Shown: positions 51,018-60,147, numbered from the stretch's first letter. The stretch: 64,000 nt of DNA from an uncultured Lachnospiraceae bacterium (GCA_910585005.1 CAJUCN010000008.1:1-64000), one strand, 5' to 3'. Translations and numbers: made by a program. The notes: a model not told the origin generated them from the sequence alone.

Positions 51018-52340
51018 CTATAATTTATTTAATTGAAGCAGTTGGGTGAAACTGCCGTCCTTATATTCGGTGTTGAGTAAGGCATTCGGGTGATTGTCTA
51101 AAAGAGCCTTCGCTTCATATAATCCGATGCCTGAGTGTTCTTCCTTTTTAGAATAACCTTCTTTAAAAAGTTCCGCAATGTTGGTTATGGGCGGGGAAGA
51201 ATTAGTAATGCACAGACAATCCTGCTTCTCATTGCATAGGATGCCAATGTATAGTTCCTTGTGGAGAGTCATGGATGCGGCTTCCATCGCATTGTCCAGA
51301 AATATGCCAAGTACCCTGACCAGGTCAGGAATATCCATGTGGATTTCCGTGACGGATTCGGGAATGTCTACGGTAATATGTAGCTGAAAATCGGAAGCTT
51401 TCAGCACCTTGGTGTAAAGAAGCCCTTTCAGTTCCAGGATTTTCATATTGCTTAGTCTGCCGAGAGATAAATCTTCTGTTGCTAGTTTCCGGCCGTCAGG
51501 AAGAAACCTCTCTTCAAAATAACGCTTTAATTCTTCATAGCGTTCTTCTTCCAGATAAGAGTACATGGAAGACAGAATGTTCAGGTAATCGTGTTTAAAC
51601 CCCCGTATCTCCTGATATAAGCTTTCCAGCCTGTGGGCGTATTCCCTTAGGCTTTCCGCTTGCGCTGCCCTGGTTCTGAGCTGATAATCCTCCTGCATGG
51701 CTTTATATAGCTGCCAGATAATCATTCCGGTTGAAAGGAAAAAAAAGAAAAATAGGATTCCATTAAATAACAAAATCGGCGAGGTGTATCCTACATAGTT
51801 TCCAAACACCACATTAAAAACAAAAACAAGACCGCACAAAAGGACTTCCAGAAAAATCAAATAGATCAGCTTTCTTTTCTGCTTGTTTTCGCCAAGGGGG
51901 ATGAGCCATTCACGAATCAGCTTCCGGTAAAGCTGTCCGGCGGGAGAGGTGACGCTGTGTACAATACATAACTGTACTACATTAAAAATGAAGTAATAGA
52001 GAAGGTTTTCACTTAAGAAGCCTGTACCTAACCCGGAAAGATGTAAAAGACCGATAATGACGTAGTTGATAGATACGCTAATGACGTAATTCAGTGCCAT
52101 GCCGACGGCATTAAACAGGGGATGTTTTTGCAGACATAGGATGAAAAGATATACAAGGGAAAAGGAAATAATATTTGTCCATACGCCGATTGATTGCGGC
52201 ATAAAAAATGAAACGGCAGTACAGCACAAATAAACTATGAGCCGGTGCAGAGGCTTTAACGGTTCAAAACACATATTTGTTAAAAGAACATTAATGCTTA
52301 AAAGTGAAATTGCACAGTAAATTAGCCATGATAAATCCAT
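51018..52340 (-). CDS. AgrC-like GHKL sensor histidine kinase
   Basis: This 440-residue membrane sensor has about six helices in residues 1-220 (AISLLSINVLLTN...) and a cytoplasmic part with the phospho-acceptor His in IRGFKHDYLNILSSM, the N box VLGIFLDNAMEAAS and a G-box-like GIGLYEAKALLDN. This layout is that of peptide-sensing AgrC/ComD kinases. It signals to the LytTR regulator next to it. Its gene diverges from a truncated agrB, so the system probably once sensed its own cyclic peptide. The ATG follows AAGGAG. Confidence 0.92.
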   Translation of the reverse strand: MDLSWLIYCAISLLSINVLLTNMCFEPLKPLHRLIVYLCCTAVSFFMPQSIGVWTNIISFSLVYLFILCLQKHPLFNAVGMALNYVISVSINYVIIGLLHLSGLGTGFLSENLLYYFIFNVVQLCIVHSVTSPAGQLYRKLIREWLIPLGENKQKRKLIYLIFLEVLLCGLVFVFNVVFGNYVGYTSPILLFNGILFFFFFLSTGMIIWQLYKAMQEDYQLRTRAAQAESLREYAHRLESLYQEIRGFKHDYLNILSSMYSYLEEERYEELKRYFEERFLPDGRKLATEDLSLGRLSNMKILELKGLLYTKVLKASDFQLHITVDIPESVTEIHMDIPDLVRVLGIFLDNAMEAASMTLHKELYIGILCNEKQDCLCITNSSPPITNIAELFKEGYSKKEEHSGIGLYEAKALLDNHPNALLNTEYKDGSFTQLLQLNKL

Positions 52341-52356
52341 ATTTTCTCCTTAGCTA

Positions 52357-52423
52357 ACGTTCAGGACGGTTTTTCTTACGTTCAGGAATTTATTATTTTG
52401 TAAGTAATATTTTATGATATATT
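52357..52423. promoter_or_regulatory. LytTR operator-like direct repeat and promoter
   Basis: Two identical 10-base copies ACGTTCAGGA occur at 52357-52366 and 52378-52387, starting 21 bases apart, that is two helical turns. This is the geometry of AgrA/LytTR sites, which are paired direct repeats. A weak -35 region and a TATATT -10 box (52418-52423) follow on the plus strand, suggesting activation of the agrB/ABC transcript by the LytTR protein encoded opposite. The region lies between the divergent kinase gene and agrB. Confidence 0.75.
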
Positions 52424-52450
52424 ATAGTTTGTAAAGGGGAAAAGGTAAAG

Positions 52451-52708
52451 ATGTGTCATAAGATAGCGAAAAAAATAATTATTTGGTGTGAAAAAGACCA
52501 AGAATTTGACGGATATGAACATATCAAAGCGGTTTATGGGATAGAGGTTTTCCTGGAAAGCTTTTGGAAGTTGGCAGGATTATTGTTGTTAGGGTGCTTG
52601 GCGGAGAATAGGCAGATGTTTTTCGTGTCAATTCTATACATATTAGGAATAGAGAAAGAGATGGAAGATCTTTTTCAACTAACTTTAGATTATTTTGCAA
52701 CTGTATAA
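52451..52708 (+). pseudogene. AgrB-type accessory gene regulator, truncated
   Basis: The first about 60 residues (MCHKIAKKIIIWCEKDQEFD...YGIEVFLESFWKLAGLLLLGCL) match the N terminus of AgrB, the membrane protease that processes and exports agr autoinducer peptides. Normal AgrB has about 190-200 residues with catalytic His and Cys in a GGYHA..C segment; these are missing, and the sequence after about residue 65 (LGIEKEMEDLFQLT) is unrelated before a stop. A deletion probably fused the start to foreign sequence. No AgrD-type small peptide gene was recognised nearby. Gene function is lost. Confidence 0.72.
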
Positions 52709-52789
52709 GGAGATTATCAGAGCAAGCATACAAATTGGCAATTGATTTTTGGGAGCAGTTGGCAGCGGAACGCTGGTTTACAATGCACA

Positions 52790-54434
52790 GTGGAAAAGGA
52801 TGGGCAAACATTGAAAGATTTAAAAAAGGCACTTCATAAAGAGAAAATATTTGTAGCTGTTTTGCTCTCTTGTATGGCAGCGGCAGCAACTGTCATTGAA
52901 ACAATTTGCCTGGGCAGGGTCATTGATGTATTGGCTGGAAAAGGACGTGACATTGCAGGGCTGTTGTATGTGATCATAGGATCAATTGTTGTGCAATATA
53001 TGTGTAATACCATTAACACTCGATTTCTTGGAAAGGCTTTATTGGAAACAAGGTATGCGCTTAATCAGTTGATTTTCAGAAAGACTTTGAAAAATTGATT
53101 ACCGGGAGCTGGAAAATTTCAAGTCAGGGGAACTAAATACTTTGTTTCTGACAGATGTTGAGACAATTGTCAATTATTTCAGGTACTTTGTAGATTGTAT
53201 AAATGGAATATGTGCCGCATTTCTTTCTTTGTTCATCTGTATTTGGATCAGCTGGAAGTTCTTTTTAATCTGTATTCCGGTTTTTCCTATTATGGCAGTC
53301 GGTAGTCTTATCTATAACTCTCAATTTCAGATAGTGGTGGAAAACAGAAAAAAGGCTGAAGAGGAAGCAGGAACCGAGTTTCTTGGCGCTGTCAGGAATA
53401 CAGACTGTATAAAAGCATATGGAATTGAAAAATTTATGCAGAAACGGTATGAAAAAGTATTATATAGGGTAAAAACGATCAGAGATAAAGAAGCAGTTAT
53501 CCGGGGGAAAATTGCGATAAAAAACAGGGTTGTTGGAGCAATTCCCTATATTAGCCTTTTTCTTGCAGGGATCTATATGATATGGCGGCAGGAGATCAGT
53601 GCGGGAATGTTTATTTCCTTCGCATATATTTTTAGTAATATTCAGTCGTTACAGGATATTCAGGGGATTTTGTCTGAATTTAAGCCATACAAAGTATCAA
53701 AGAAAAGAATTGCACATTTTTTGGATATTTGCCCTCTAAAAGAAGAAAAATATATGGACATGGTTGCTGATGATAGGCGAAGCGGTCTATACATAGAAAA
53801 TGTGTGGTTTAATTATACGGATGAAGCAGAAGTGCTTAAAGGTGTCAGTATGACTTGTTATCCGGGAACGACTACAGCAATAATGGGCGAAAGCGGCTCG
53901 GGAAAATCCACTTTATTGAAACTGATCAGCGGACTTTATCCGCTTCAAAAAGGAAAAATTACCATTGGTGTAGATAAGATGGATGCAAATAGTGGATCAT
54001 GCAGGGAACTTGTCGGTATCGTATTTCAGGAAAATTTTCTTTTTAGTGGAACTATAAAGGAAAATATTGTGATGAGTAGTAAAAATACAGATGAGCAGAA
54101 GATTATAGAAGCATGTAAAATGGCAGATATCTGGGATGAAATTCAAGGACTGCCAAAAGGCTTGGATACGGAAACAGCGGAAGCAGGGAGTTCCTTTTCC
54201 GGTGGACAGCGTCAAAGGATATGCCTGGCAAGAGCATTTTATGCAAACCCATATGTGCTTATATTAGATGAACCATCGGCAAATCTGGATTCAATCAGTG
54301 AAGAGAAAATCATAAAGAATATAAACAGGTATTGCAAAGACATGATTACGATCCTGGTTACACACCGAGACTCAACAGCGAAGTATGCAGATCACATTTA
54401 TAATTTGGACAAGGGGCGGATTTATGAAAAATGA
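52790..54434 (+). pseudogene. ABC exporter subunit (TMD-NBD), frameshifted
   Basis: A membrane-ATPase fusion of about 550 residues is split in two frames. The first (to 53098) covers the first two helices (KIFVAVLLSCMAAA, GLLYVIIGSIVV) up to IFRKTLK. The second (open from about 53100) continues IDYRELENFKSGELNTLFL, further helices and a full ATPase with Walker A GESGSGKST, signature FSGGQRQR, Walker B LILDEPSANLD and H-loop LVTHRD. Removing one A from the five-A run at 53090-53094 restores one chain. The second frame could restart at 53142. It overlaps the next exporter gene by 11 bases. Confidence 0.85.
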
Positions 54435-56163
54435 GGAAAAAAGTGTGTTAACCGGTAAAAAGGACTTCTTAAAGTGGATTACTGGTAAAGTGCGAAGTGT
54501 TCAAACGGTATTATTTGGTCATGTAATTCTGGAACCAATGCATTATCTGATAAAGATTCTCACAAGCGCAATTGGGTTTGAACAGCTTGCGAAAGGATTA
54601 ATTGACCTGAATATAACATATCTGATCAGAGGCGGCTTGATCTATGTAAGTGGGATAATTTTTTCCGCCATTATAAACGGTATAGATGTTTATATGGAAA
54701 AAAGAATTGAAAATGACTTGTATGTGAATTTGAAAAAAGAGATTCTTAATTGCCTGTTAAACAGAAAGATAAAAGAAAAACAGATGGTACATTCAGGAAA
54801 ACTGCTAGATACCTGCACAAAGGATGTTGATATTTTCGTCGATTTTATGGGGATGAAAATTACTGATATGATTACGCCGGTATTTGTTTGTGGGATAAGT
54901 ATTCTGTTGGTAATAAGCAAAAGTCCGCTTATTGCCGGAGTTGTGTTGGGAACATTGGTCTTTAGTTTTGCTTTGAATCTGTACTTTTTGCCGCGATATG
55001 GAGTGATTAACCAAAAGATTCGTAACAGGGAAGAACAATTGACGGTGGGGTTTTTGGAAGAAGTACGAGGGAATGCCATAATAAGGGTATTTACATACCA
55101 AAAGGACTATTTAAAGCATATGGCTGAGCTGACCCAAAGGGTATTTGAGGAAAATGACAAAGAAGTACGAACTCGCTTTGTACATGGCGTATTAGTAAAT
55201 TTTCTGGCTTTTTCCAGTATGACGATTCCTTTTGTGATAGGCGCACTGGTTGTATTGAAGGGCGGACTGCGTGTTGAAGAATTGATGTATATTACACAGA
55301 TTTCCGGAAATCTGTTGTGGTTTGTGGACATTATGGCACAGGCTGTAGTAAGCATACAGAAAGCCAGAGTCAGTGCGGAACGTATATATGGAATTGTCAG
55401 CCGTGAGCAGGAGCCGGTATCGGAGCAGATGGTTCCTGTGTCTTTGGAAAATGCAATTTCAATCACCAATATGTCGGTTGAGTACGGAGAGAAAGAAGTG
55501 TTGTCTGATATATCCTTGACGATCCCACAAGGAGCGTATATTGCCTTTGTGGGAGAAAGCGGAAGTGGAAAATCTACGATTTTTAAAGCACTTGACCAAT
55601 TGACGCCGTATACAGGGGCAGTTAGATTATTTGGTCAGGATGTGAAAAAATACAGTGAAAAAGCAATTAGAAAGCTATTTAGTTATGCTTTCCAGGATAC
55701 AATGATACTTAATGGAAATCTTTTAGAAAATATACAGTTTGGAAATGAGGGGCTTTCAGAGAAAAAAATTATGGAATTGATCCATATGACCTGCTTAGAG
55801 TATTTGATTGGGGATGAGAGCAGTTTAAGAGCGGATATAGGAGAAGCGGGCAATAAGCTTTCCGGTGGCGAAAAGCAGAGAATTGCGGTCATCAGGGCAA
55901 TTTTGAGAGAATCACCTATCCTTTTGTTTGATGAAGCTACATCTGCTCTGGATAAAGAGAATGAAGAGATTGTCATGAAATGTATTGAAAGCCTGCGTTG
56001 CGAGAAAACCATTCTTGTGGCAGCACAGAAGATAAAAACCATTCAAAATGCAGATCGCATATATGTGGTAAAGAATGGGAGAATCGTTGAGATGGGAAGT
56101 CATGCTGAATTGGTTGCAAAAAATGGGGAATATACGAGGCTTTGTACATATGGAGAAGAATAA
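54424..56163 (+). CDS. ABC exporter subunit (TMD-NBD) with degenerate H-loop
   Basis: This 579-residue exporter half, from the ATG at 54424, overlaps the previous subunit's end, indicating a heterodimeric exporter. Six membrane helices (about 30-320) precede an ATPase domain: Walker A GESGSGKST, signature LSGGEKQR, Walker B ILLFDEATSALD. The H-loop, normally a His as in IAHRLS, reads VAAQKIKT, with Gln in place of His. This fits a degenerate site paired with the fully equipped site of its partner. A lipopeptide, bacteriocin or modified peptide cargo is likely, inferred from the agr-type and adenylation neighbours. Confidence 0.88.
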   Translation: MKNEEKSVLTGKKDFLKWITGKVRSVQTVLFGHVILEPMHYLIKILTSAIGFEQLAKGLIDLNITYLIRGGLIYVSGIIFSAIINGIDVYMEKRIENDLYVNLKKEILNCLLNRKIKEKQMVHSGKLLDTCTKDVDIFVDFMGMKITDMITPVFVCGISILLVISKSPLIAGVVLGTLVFSFALNLYFLPRYGVINQKIRNREEQLTVGFLEEVRGNAIIRVFTYQKDYLKHMAELTQRVFEENDKEVRTRFVHGVLVNFLAFSSMTIPFVIGALVVLKGGLRVEELMYITQISGNLLWFVDIMAQAVVSIQKARVSAERIYGIVSREQEPVSEQMVPVSLENAISITNMSVEYGEKEVLSDISLTIPQGAYIAFVGESGSGKSTIFKALDQLTPYTGAVRLFGQDVKKYSEKAIRKLFSYAFQDTMILNGNLLENIQFGNEGLSEKKIMELIHMTCLEYLIGDESSLRADIGEAGNKLSGGEKQRIAVIRAILRESPILLFDEATSALDKENEEIVMKCIESLRCEKTILVAAQKIKTIQNADRIYVVKNGRIVEMGSHAELVAKNGEYTRLCTYGEE

Positions 56164-56216
56164 TTACTAATATTCGCAAAAGAAATATTGTGCAACTGAT
56201 ATAAGGAGGAAAGCGA

Positions 56217-56725
56217 TTGACTATTATAGAAATGCTTGAACAGGCCAAAGATAAATATGCTCTTAATTGTGCATTAACATATGTAAATTTTAATATAGAG
56301 AGCAAAGTTACATATAAAGGCTTTTGGGATGATATCGGTAAAAGGGAATGTGTGTTTTGGCAAAAGGGAATAGTTAAGAGTTTTGTCGCTTTATGGGGAA
56401 ATAATTCATATGAATGGATAGTAACATGTTGTGCAGCATGGAAAACTGGATGTAATGTATTTGTTATTGATAGTACATGGCCTATGGACAGAGTTGATAG
56501 GTTATTAAAGAATATTCAATGTAAGTGGGTATTTACTGATAAGGATTATCTTGGAGAATATCAAGAATATCATATGATAAATCTGGGGGATCAAAGTTAT
56601 AATAACGCTATAAATGTATTAATGGACAAAACAGAAATTAGCGAAGATGACGCGGCTGTTACAATATTTACATCAGGAACATTATCCAGCGCGAAGAAAA
56701 TTGTACTTATTTATCAGCGATGTGG
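56217..56725 (+). pseudogene. AMP-binding (adenylation) enzyme, N-terminal fragment
   Basis: About 165 residues match the start of the ANL superfamily (acyl-CoA synthetases, NRPS adenylation domains): TYKGFWDDIGKRE, FVALWGNNSYEWIVTCCAAWKTGCNVFVID and the phosphate loop TIFTSGTLSSAKKI, a variant of TSGTTGxPK. After about base 56715 the frame turns into nonsense and stops at 56780, while an ABC-exporter sequence begins in another frame. So the enzyme lost about two thirds of its length, including the core A5-A8 and A10 motifs. Base composition changes at the junction. Position after the exporter suggests it once activated an acid for an exported product. Confidence 0.75.
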
Positions 56726-57687
56726 TTTATATCAGTTACCTGGTGTTCCGGGCGGTGGTGATGGGAGGCTTATCCTATAGCAGCGTGGCGATTTTGTACC
56801 ATTCTTTTGGAAGAATGAAGCGGAGCATGAGGGTTTTTACGGATGTGTACCCTTATGCCTGTGAAACCAGTTTATATGTCCAGAGAATCCGGGATTTTCT
56901 GGGCATGGAACCGGAACTTGTAAGCAGACAAAAGCTTCCGGTAGCGGAGGGCGCTAAGGAGGCGGTGTTCCGGAATATCTGTTTCGGGTATGGGAAAGAT
57001 GCAGAAGGGGATGGGCAGGTGCTTAAAGGTATCTCTTTTGACATAAAGCTGGGGGAGAAGATTGCCATAGTTGGTTATAACGGAGCTGGGAAGACTACGC
57101 TTATGAAGCTTCTTATGCGGCTGTATGACCCGTCATCCGGGCGGATCGAAGTTAACGGAAGGGATATCCGGGATTATGACCTGCAGGCTTACCGGAGATC
57201 CATTGGCACGGTATTTCAGGATTTTAAGATTTTTGCAGGTTCTGTGAAGGAAAATGTGCTGATGGATACCGTGAATCCGGAGATATCTCTGGATTCTATC
57301 AGGAAGGCATTGGTGCACAGCGGCCTAAAGGGACGCCTTGAAACGCTGCCAGAGGGCATGGACACGATGATGACTACGGAATTTGATAAAAAGGGCGTTA
57401 ATTTATCCGGTGGTGAAAGCCAGAAGCTTGCCATTAGCAGGGTGTTTTACAAAGATGCAGGGCTGATTATCTTAGATGAGCCGTCCAGCGCCCTTGACCC
57501 TATTGCAGAATATCAGCTAAATCATGCAATGCTGAAGATGGCGGAGCAGGGAACTCATAAGGAGCTGCTGAAAGCAAAAGGCAGATATGAGCGAATGTGG
57601 AAGGTGCAGGCGGGGCAGTATTTTGACCGGTCAAATCACAATAATCAAGAAGACAAATATTTCGTAGTCCTTAAGGATATCGACTGA
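56720..57687 (+). pseudogene. ABC exporter C-terminal portion, two deletions
   Basis: The frame open from 56647 becomes exporter-like at about 56720 (YISYLVFRAVVMGG...). It includes the last membrane helices and an ATPase domain: Walker A GYNGAGKTT, Q-loop TVFQDFKIF, signature LSGGESQK and Walker B LIILDEPSSALD. After LNHAMLKMAEQ it jumps to GTHKELLKAKGRYERMW, skipping about 35 residues that normally carry the H-loop (ISHR) and the VxxDG segment. The N-terminal half of the protein is also missing, replaced by the adenylation fragment. GC-rich codon use sets it apart from the AT-rich genes before it. Confidence 0.82.
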
Positions 57688-57732
57688 TTTCATTAACGCA
57701 GCAAATCCATTTTTACGAGAGAATCCTTGCCT

Positions 57733-58022
57733 ATGAACCAAGACGAAAAAGCTGCCGGGATCAGACGATTTCGGAAATTGGAAGGTCTTTCAGTACCTTA
57801 TGACGATGGTGCCAGAATAATTTTCTTGTTTAACGGCTTTGAGTTTTGGAAGATGAAACCGGCAACGCATTTGATTAAGCATGTTCTGGAGGGTAATTCT
57901 TCTTATATGACGTCAATCATCCTGGCGGAAGAGCAAGGGTTGATACCGGACTTATTGGCGAAAGGGTAGAGCATAACTGTGAAGCGGAACTTGCACTGAA
58001 AATTGTCACGAAAAAGGAATAG
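57733..58022 (+). pseudogene. Small unknown protein with frameshift
   Basis: The frame from the ATG at 57733 (MNQDEKAAGIRRFRKLEGL...ARIIFLFNGFEFWKMKP) stops at TAG 57967, but the next frame continues with sense (VEHNCEAELALKIVTKKE) to 58022. One extra base at GGG 57964-57966 would join them to about 97 residues. No family was recognised and no clear ribosome site is present, so it may be the end of a larger lost gene. Confidence 0.45.
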
Positions 58023-58026
58023 GATG

Positions 58027-58067
58027 AAAAGGCAGGCCGTCTCAAAAGGGATATGCCTGTCTTTTTT
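58027..58067 (+). terminator. Intrinsic terminator
   Basis: The arms AAAAGGCAGGC (58027-58037) and GCCTGTCTTTT (58055-58065) pair with one G-T around a 17-base loop and end in a run of T. It closes the agr-exporter region. Confidence 0.75.
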
Positions 58068-58215
58068 GATGCAGCGAAAATATAAGAAAAACTGACTTGC
58101 TTTTGGGAGAATGCTGAAACATTTCATTAATTGTTGGCTGAATAAATCATCTTATGGTATGCTATAATTGTGGCGCAAAAAAGCAGGGCGTTTGATGATC
58201 GGAGGCAGATCGGTG

Positions 58216-59580
58216 ATGAAAAAAAATAGGATCTTTTTGATTATTATAGGAATTTTTACTGTAGGGCTGGGGATAAAATTTGCTGCTGGCAGCCGGAGCG
58301 TACCCGTATATGAAAATGCTGTTGTGGAAGACGGGGACTTAGCCGAACCATATGGCCGGAATGGAAAAGGGGAAATGGAAGAAGCAAAAACACAATCCGA
58401 GGACGAGGAGCTGGAAGCAGAAATGATGGAAAAAGAACAGCAAGAACCGGAAAAGCAGGATAAGGCTGCAGTTCCTGAGCTGGTGCATGTGCCAAGGCCG
58501 ATAGTTCGATTAGATGGAGAAGTGGGTGAATTAGAATACGATTGGAATTATAACAAGATCAGGGTCGATGCAGACACCCTTCTTCTGCTTGGTGGCTGTT
58601 ACTTTAGGGAAAAGAAGCTGACTCAGAATATTTTGTTTTTGGCGAAAGCACCCGATTTTACCCTTCGGGAGATTTCCAGGCAGGTTGACGAAGGATGGCA
58701 TAACGATGATCCGGATGAGTGGATGGAATTGCGAATGGAACTCTTGCATTCGGTAGATGATGGTTATGTTTATGAAGTGGACGGGGTCTTGTATCTTTTG
58801 GATAAGGATTTTCAAGGAATAGAGCCGATTTGTGATATTGCTAAGATGATGGGAAATCTTTACCGGTTTTCTCCAGATACATTTAATAACTGTGATATAT
58901 CTAAAGATGCTTCAAAGCTGCTTGCATGTACGAATGAGGGGATTTGTGAATATGATCTGGAAAGCGGGGAGAGGGAGTTGCTAGAGCCGTCCTTCTTTGA
59001 ACATCATGAAATTGTTGTTGAGGAAGGTGACTGTATGTGCGGGGCGCGGGACTTTACGTTCCAGGGTCCTGTGAAGGTGGAATATGCACCTGGTGATCAA
59101 GGTTATGCATATTTGACGGGAACGGAAGAGGCGTCTTGGGGAGATGTAAACGGAGCGGTTCTTCGTTCCGGAGAGGGAGAAACTATTTACCAGAAGGAAA
59201 CGGAGTATATGAACGGCTTTCAGTGGATAGAGACAGAAGATGCGGTTTATTTGGCTGTTTTTTATTCGGAGGGGGACTATAGTACCTATTGGATGGATCG
59301 TGTGGATATTAATACTGGGGAGATGGAGACCTTTTTGGTACCGGAGGAAACCTTTTATGTAGAAGGCGCTTGTGTGGAGTTTTTAGATGAAGACACCTTG
59401 TTTTATTTTAATTTTGATAAAACGGATACTGACGAGGAGGAAAAAAATGTAATTGAGATTTATCACCTTTCTTCAGGCGAGCGGCAGGATTTAGTAGTTA
59501 CCGGGGATGTGGAGTGGGAAATGGGAATGCTCTCAGACGGAGCACGCAGTGTATGGCTTGTCCGGTATCCGGTACCGTAA
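58216..59580 (+). CDS. Membrane-anchored extracytoplasmic protein, family unknown
   Basis: This 454-residue protein starts from the ATG at 58216 (GGAGG about 10 bases upstream). A signal-anchor helix (IFLIIIGIFTVGLGIKF, about residues 5-21) is followed by a Glu-rich linker (about 55-90) and a body of about 350 residues with repeated Asp/Gly-rich strands (LRVDADTLLLLGGCYF, ADDGYVYEVDGVLYLLD, EGICEYDLESGE, SYWMDRVDINTGEM), suggesting a beta-propeller. No catalytic motif or family was recognised. It may bind surface ligands or calcium. It is monocistronic, between the agr region and a LytTR-DUF3021 pair. Confidence 0.65.
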   Translation: MKKNRIFLIIIGIFTVGLGIKFAAGSRSVPVYENAVVEDGDLAEPYGRNGKGEMEEAKTQSEDEELEAEMMEKEQQEPEKQDKAAVPELVHVPRPIVRLDGEVGELEYDWNYNKIRVDADTLLLLGGCYFREKKLTQNILFLAKAPDFTLREISRQVDEGWHNDDPDEWMELRMELLHSVDDGYVYEVDGVLYLLDKDFQGIEPICDIAKMMGNLYRFSPDTFNNCDISKDASKLLACTNEGICEYDLESGERELLEPSFFEHHEIVVEEGDCMCGARDFTFQGPVKVEYAPGDQGYAYLTGTEEASWGDVNGAVLRSGEGETIYQKETEYMNGFQWIETEDAVYLAVFYSEGDYSTYWMDRVDINTGEMETFLVPEETFYVEGACVEFLDEDTLFYFNFDKTDTDEEEKNVIEIYHLSSGERQDLVVTGDVEWEMGMLSDGARSVWLVRYPVP

Positions 59581-59700
59581 AATATAAATCAAATTTTGCA
59601 GGTATTTTACCCCGGTATAGGGCATTTTGCCCGCCGGGGTATTGTTTTTGCCTGTATTTGAATTATACTAGAGTCATGCTAAGATAAAGGGGAAATTGAG

Positions 59701-60147
59701 ATGAAATTGACTATCTATCAGGATCTTGCAATTCCTGAAACGGAAATCATTATCCATTGCACTCATATGGACATGCGGCTGCAGCATCTGGCCGGGCTGA
59801 TCAGGCAGTATGGCTTTTCCCTGGCCGGGTTTCAGGAAGGAAAAGAATTTCAGATTCCGTTAGAACAGGTTTATTTTATAGATTCCGTTGACGGGAGGAC
59901 CTTCCTTTATCTGGAAAAGGAGGTTTACTCCTGCCGGGAAACGCTGGCCGCGTTGGAAAAAAAGCTCATTCATACTTCTTTTGTGCGGATCAGTAAAAAC
60001 TGTATTATCAATGTTAATTTTCTGGAAAGCGTACGTCCGTTATTTAATCATCGTCTGGAGGCTTTTTTGACCAATGGGGAAAAACTGATAGTTACCCGTA
60101 GTTATATTGAAGCTTTGAGAGATAAGCTGAAAGGAGCAAGTTTATGA
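59701..60147 (+). CDS. LytTR DNA-binding regulator (no receiver)
   Basis: This 148-residue regulator is a LytTR domain (PLEQVYFIDSVDGRTFLYL...SFVRISKNCIINVNFLESVRPLFNHRLEAFLTNGEKL) preceded by a short N-terminal segment, without receiver. Such proteins occur in pairs with DUF3021 membrane proteins, which are thought to inhibit them. It is translated from an ATG behind AAGGGGAAATTG and overlaps the next gene by 4 bases. Its targets, perhaps its own operon, are unknown. Confidence 0.9.
   Translation: MKLTIYQDLAIPETEIIIHCTHMDMRLQHLAGLIRQYGFSLAGFQEGKEFQIPLEQVYFIDSVDGRTFLYLEKEVYSCRETLAALEKKLIHTSFVRISKNCIINVNFLESVRPLFNHRLEAFLTNGEKLIVTRSYIEALRDKLKGASL

Noticed and set aside
52656..52848. Open stretch reading RRLSEQAYKLAIDFWEQ in a third frame between agrB and the exporter
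   Set aside because: It has no start codon in context and overlaps two better-supported frames; it may be a fragment of the sequence joined to agrB but is too short to name.
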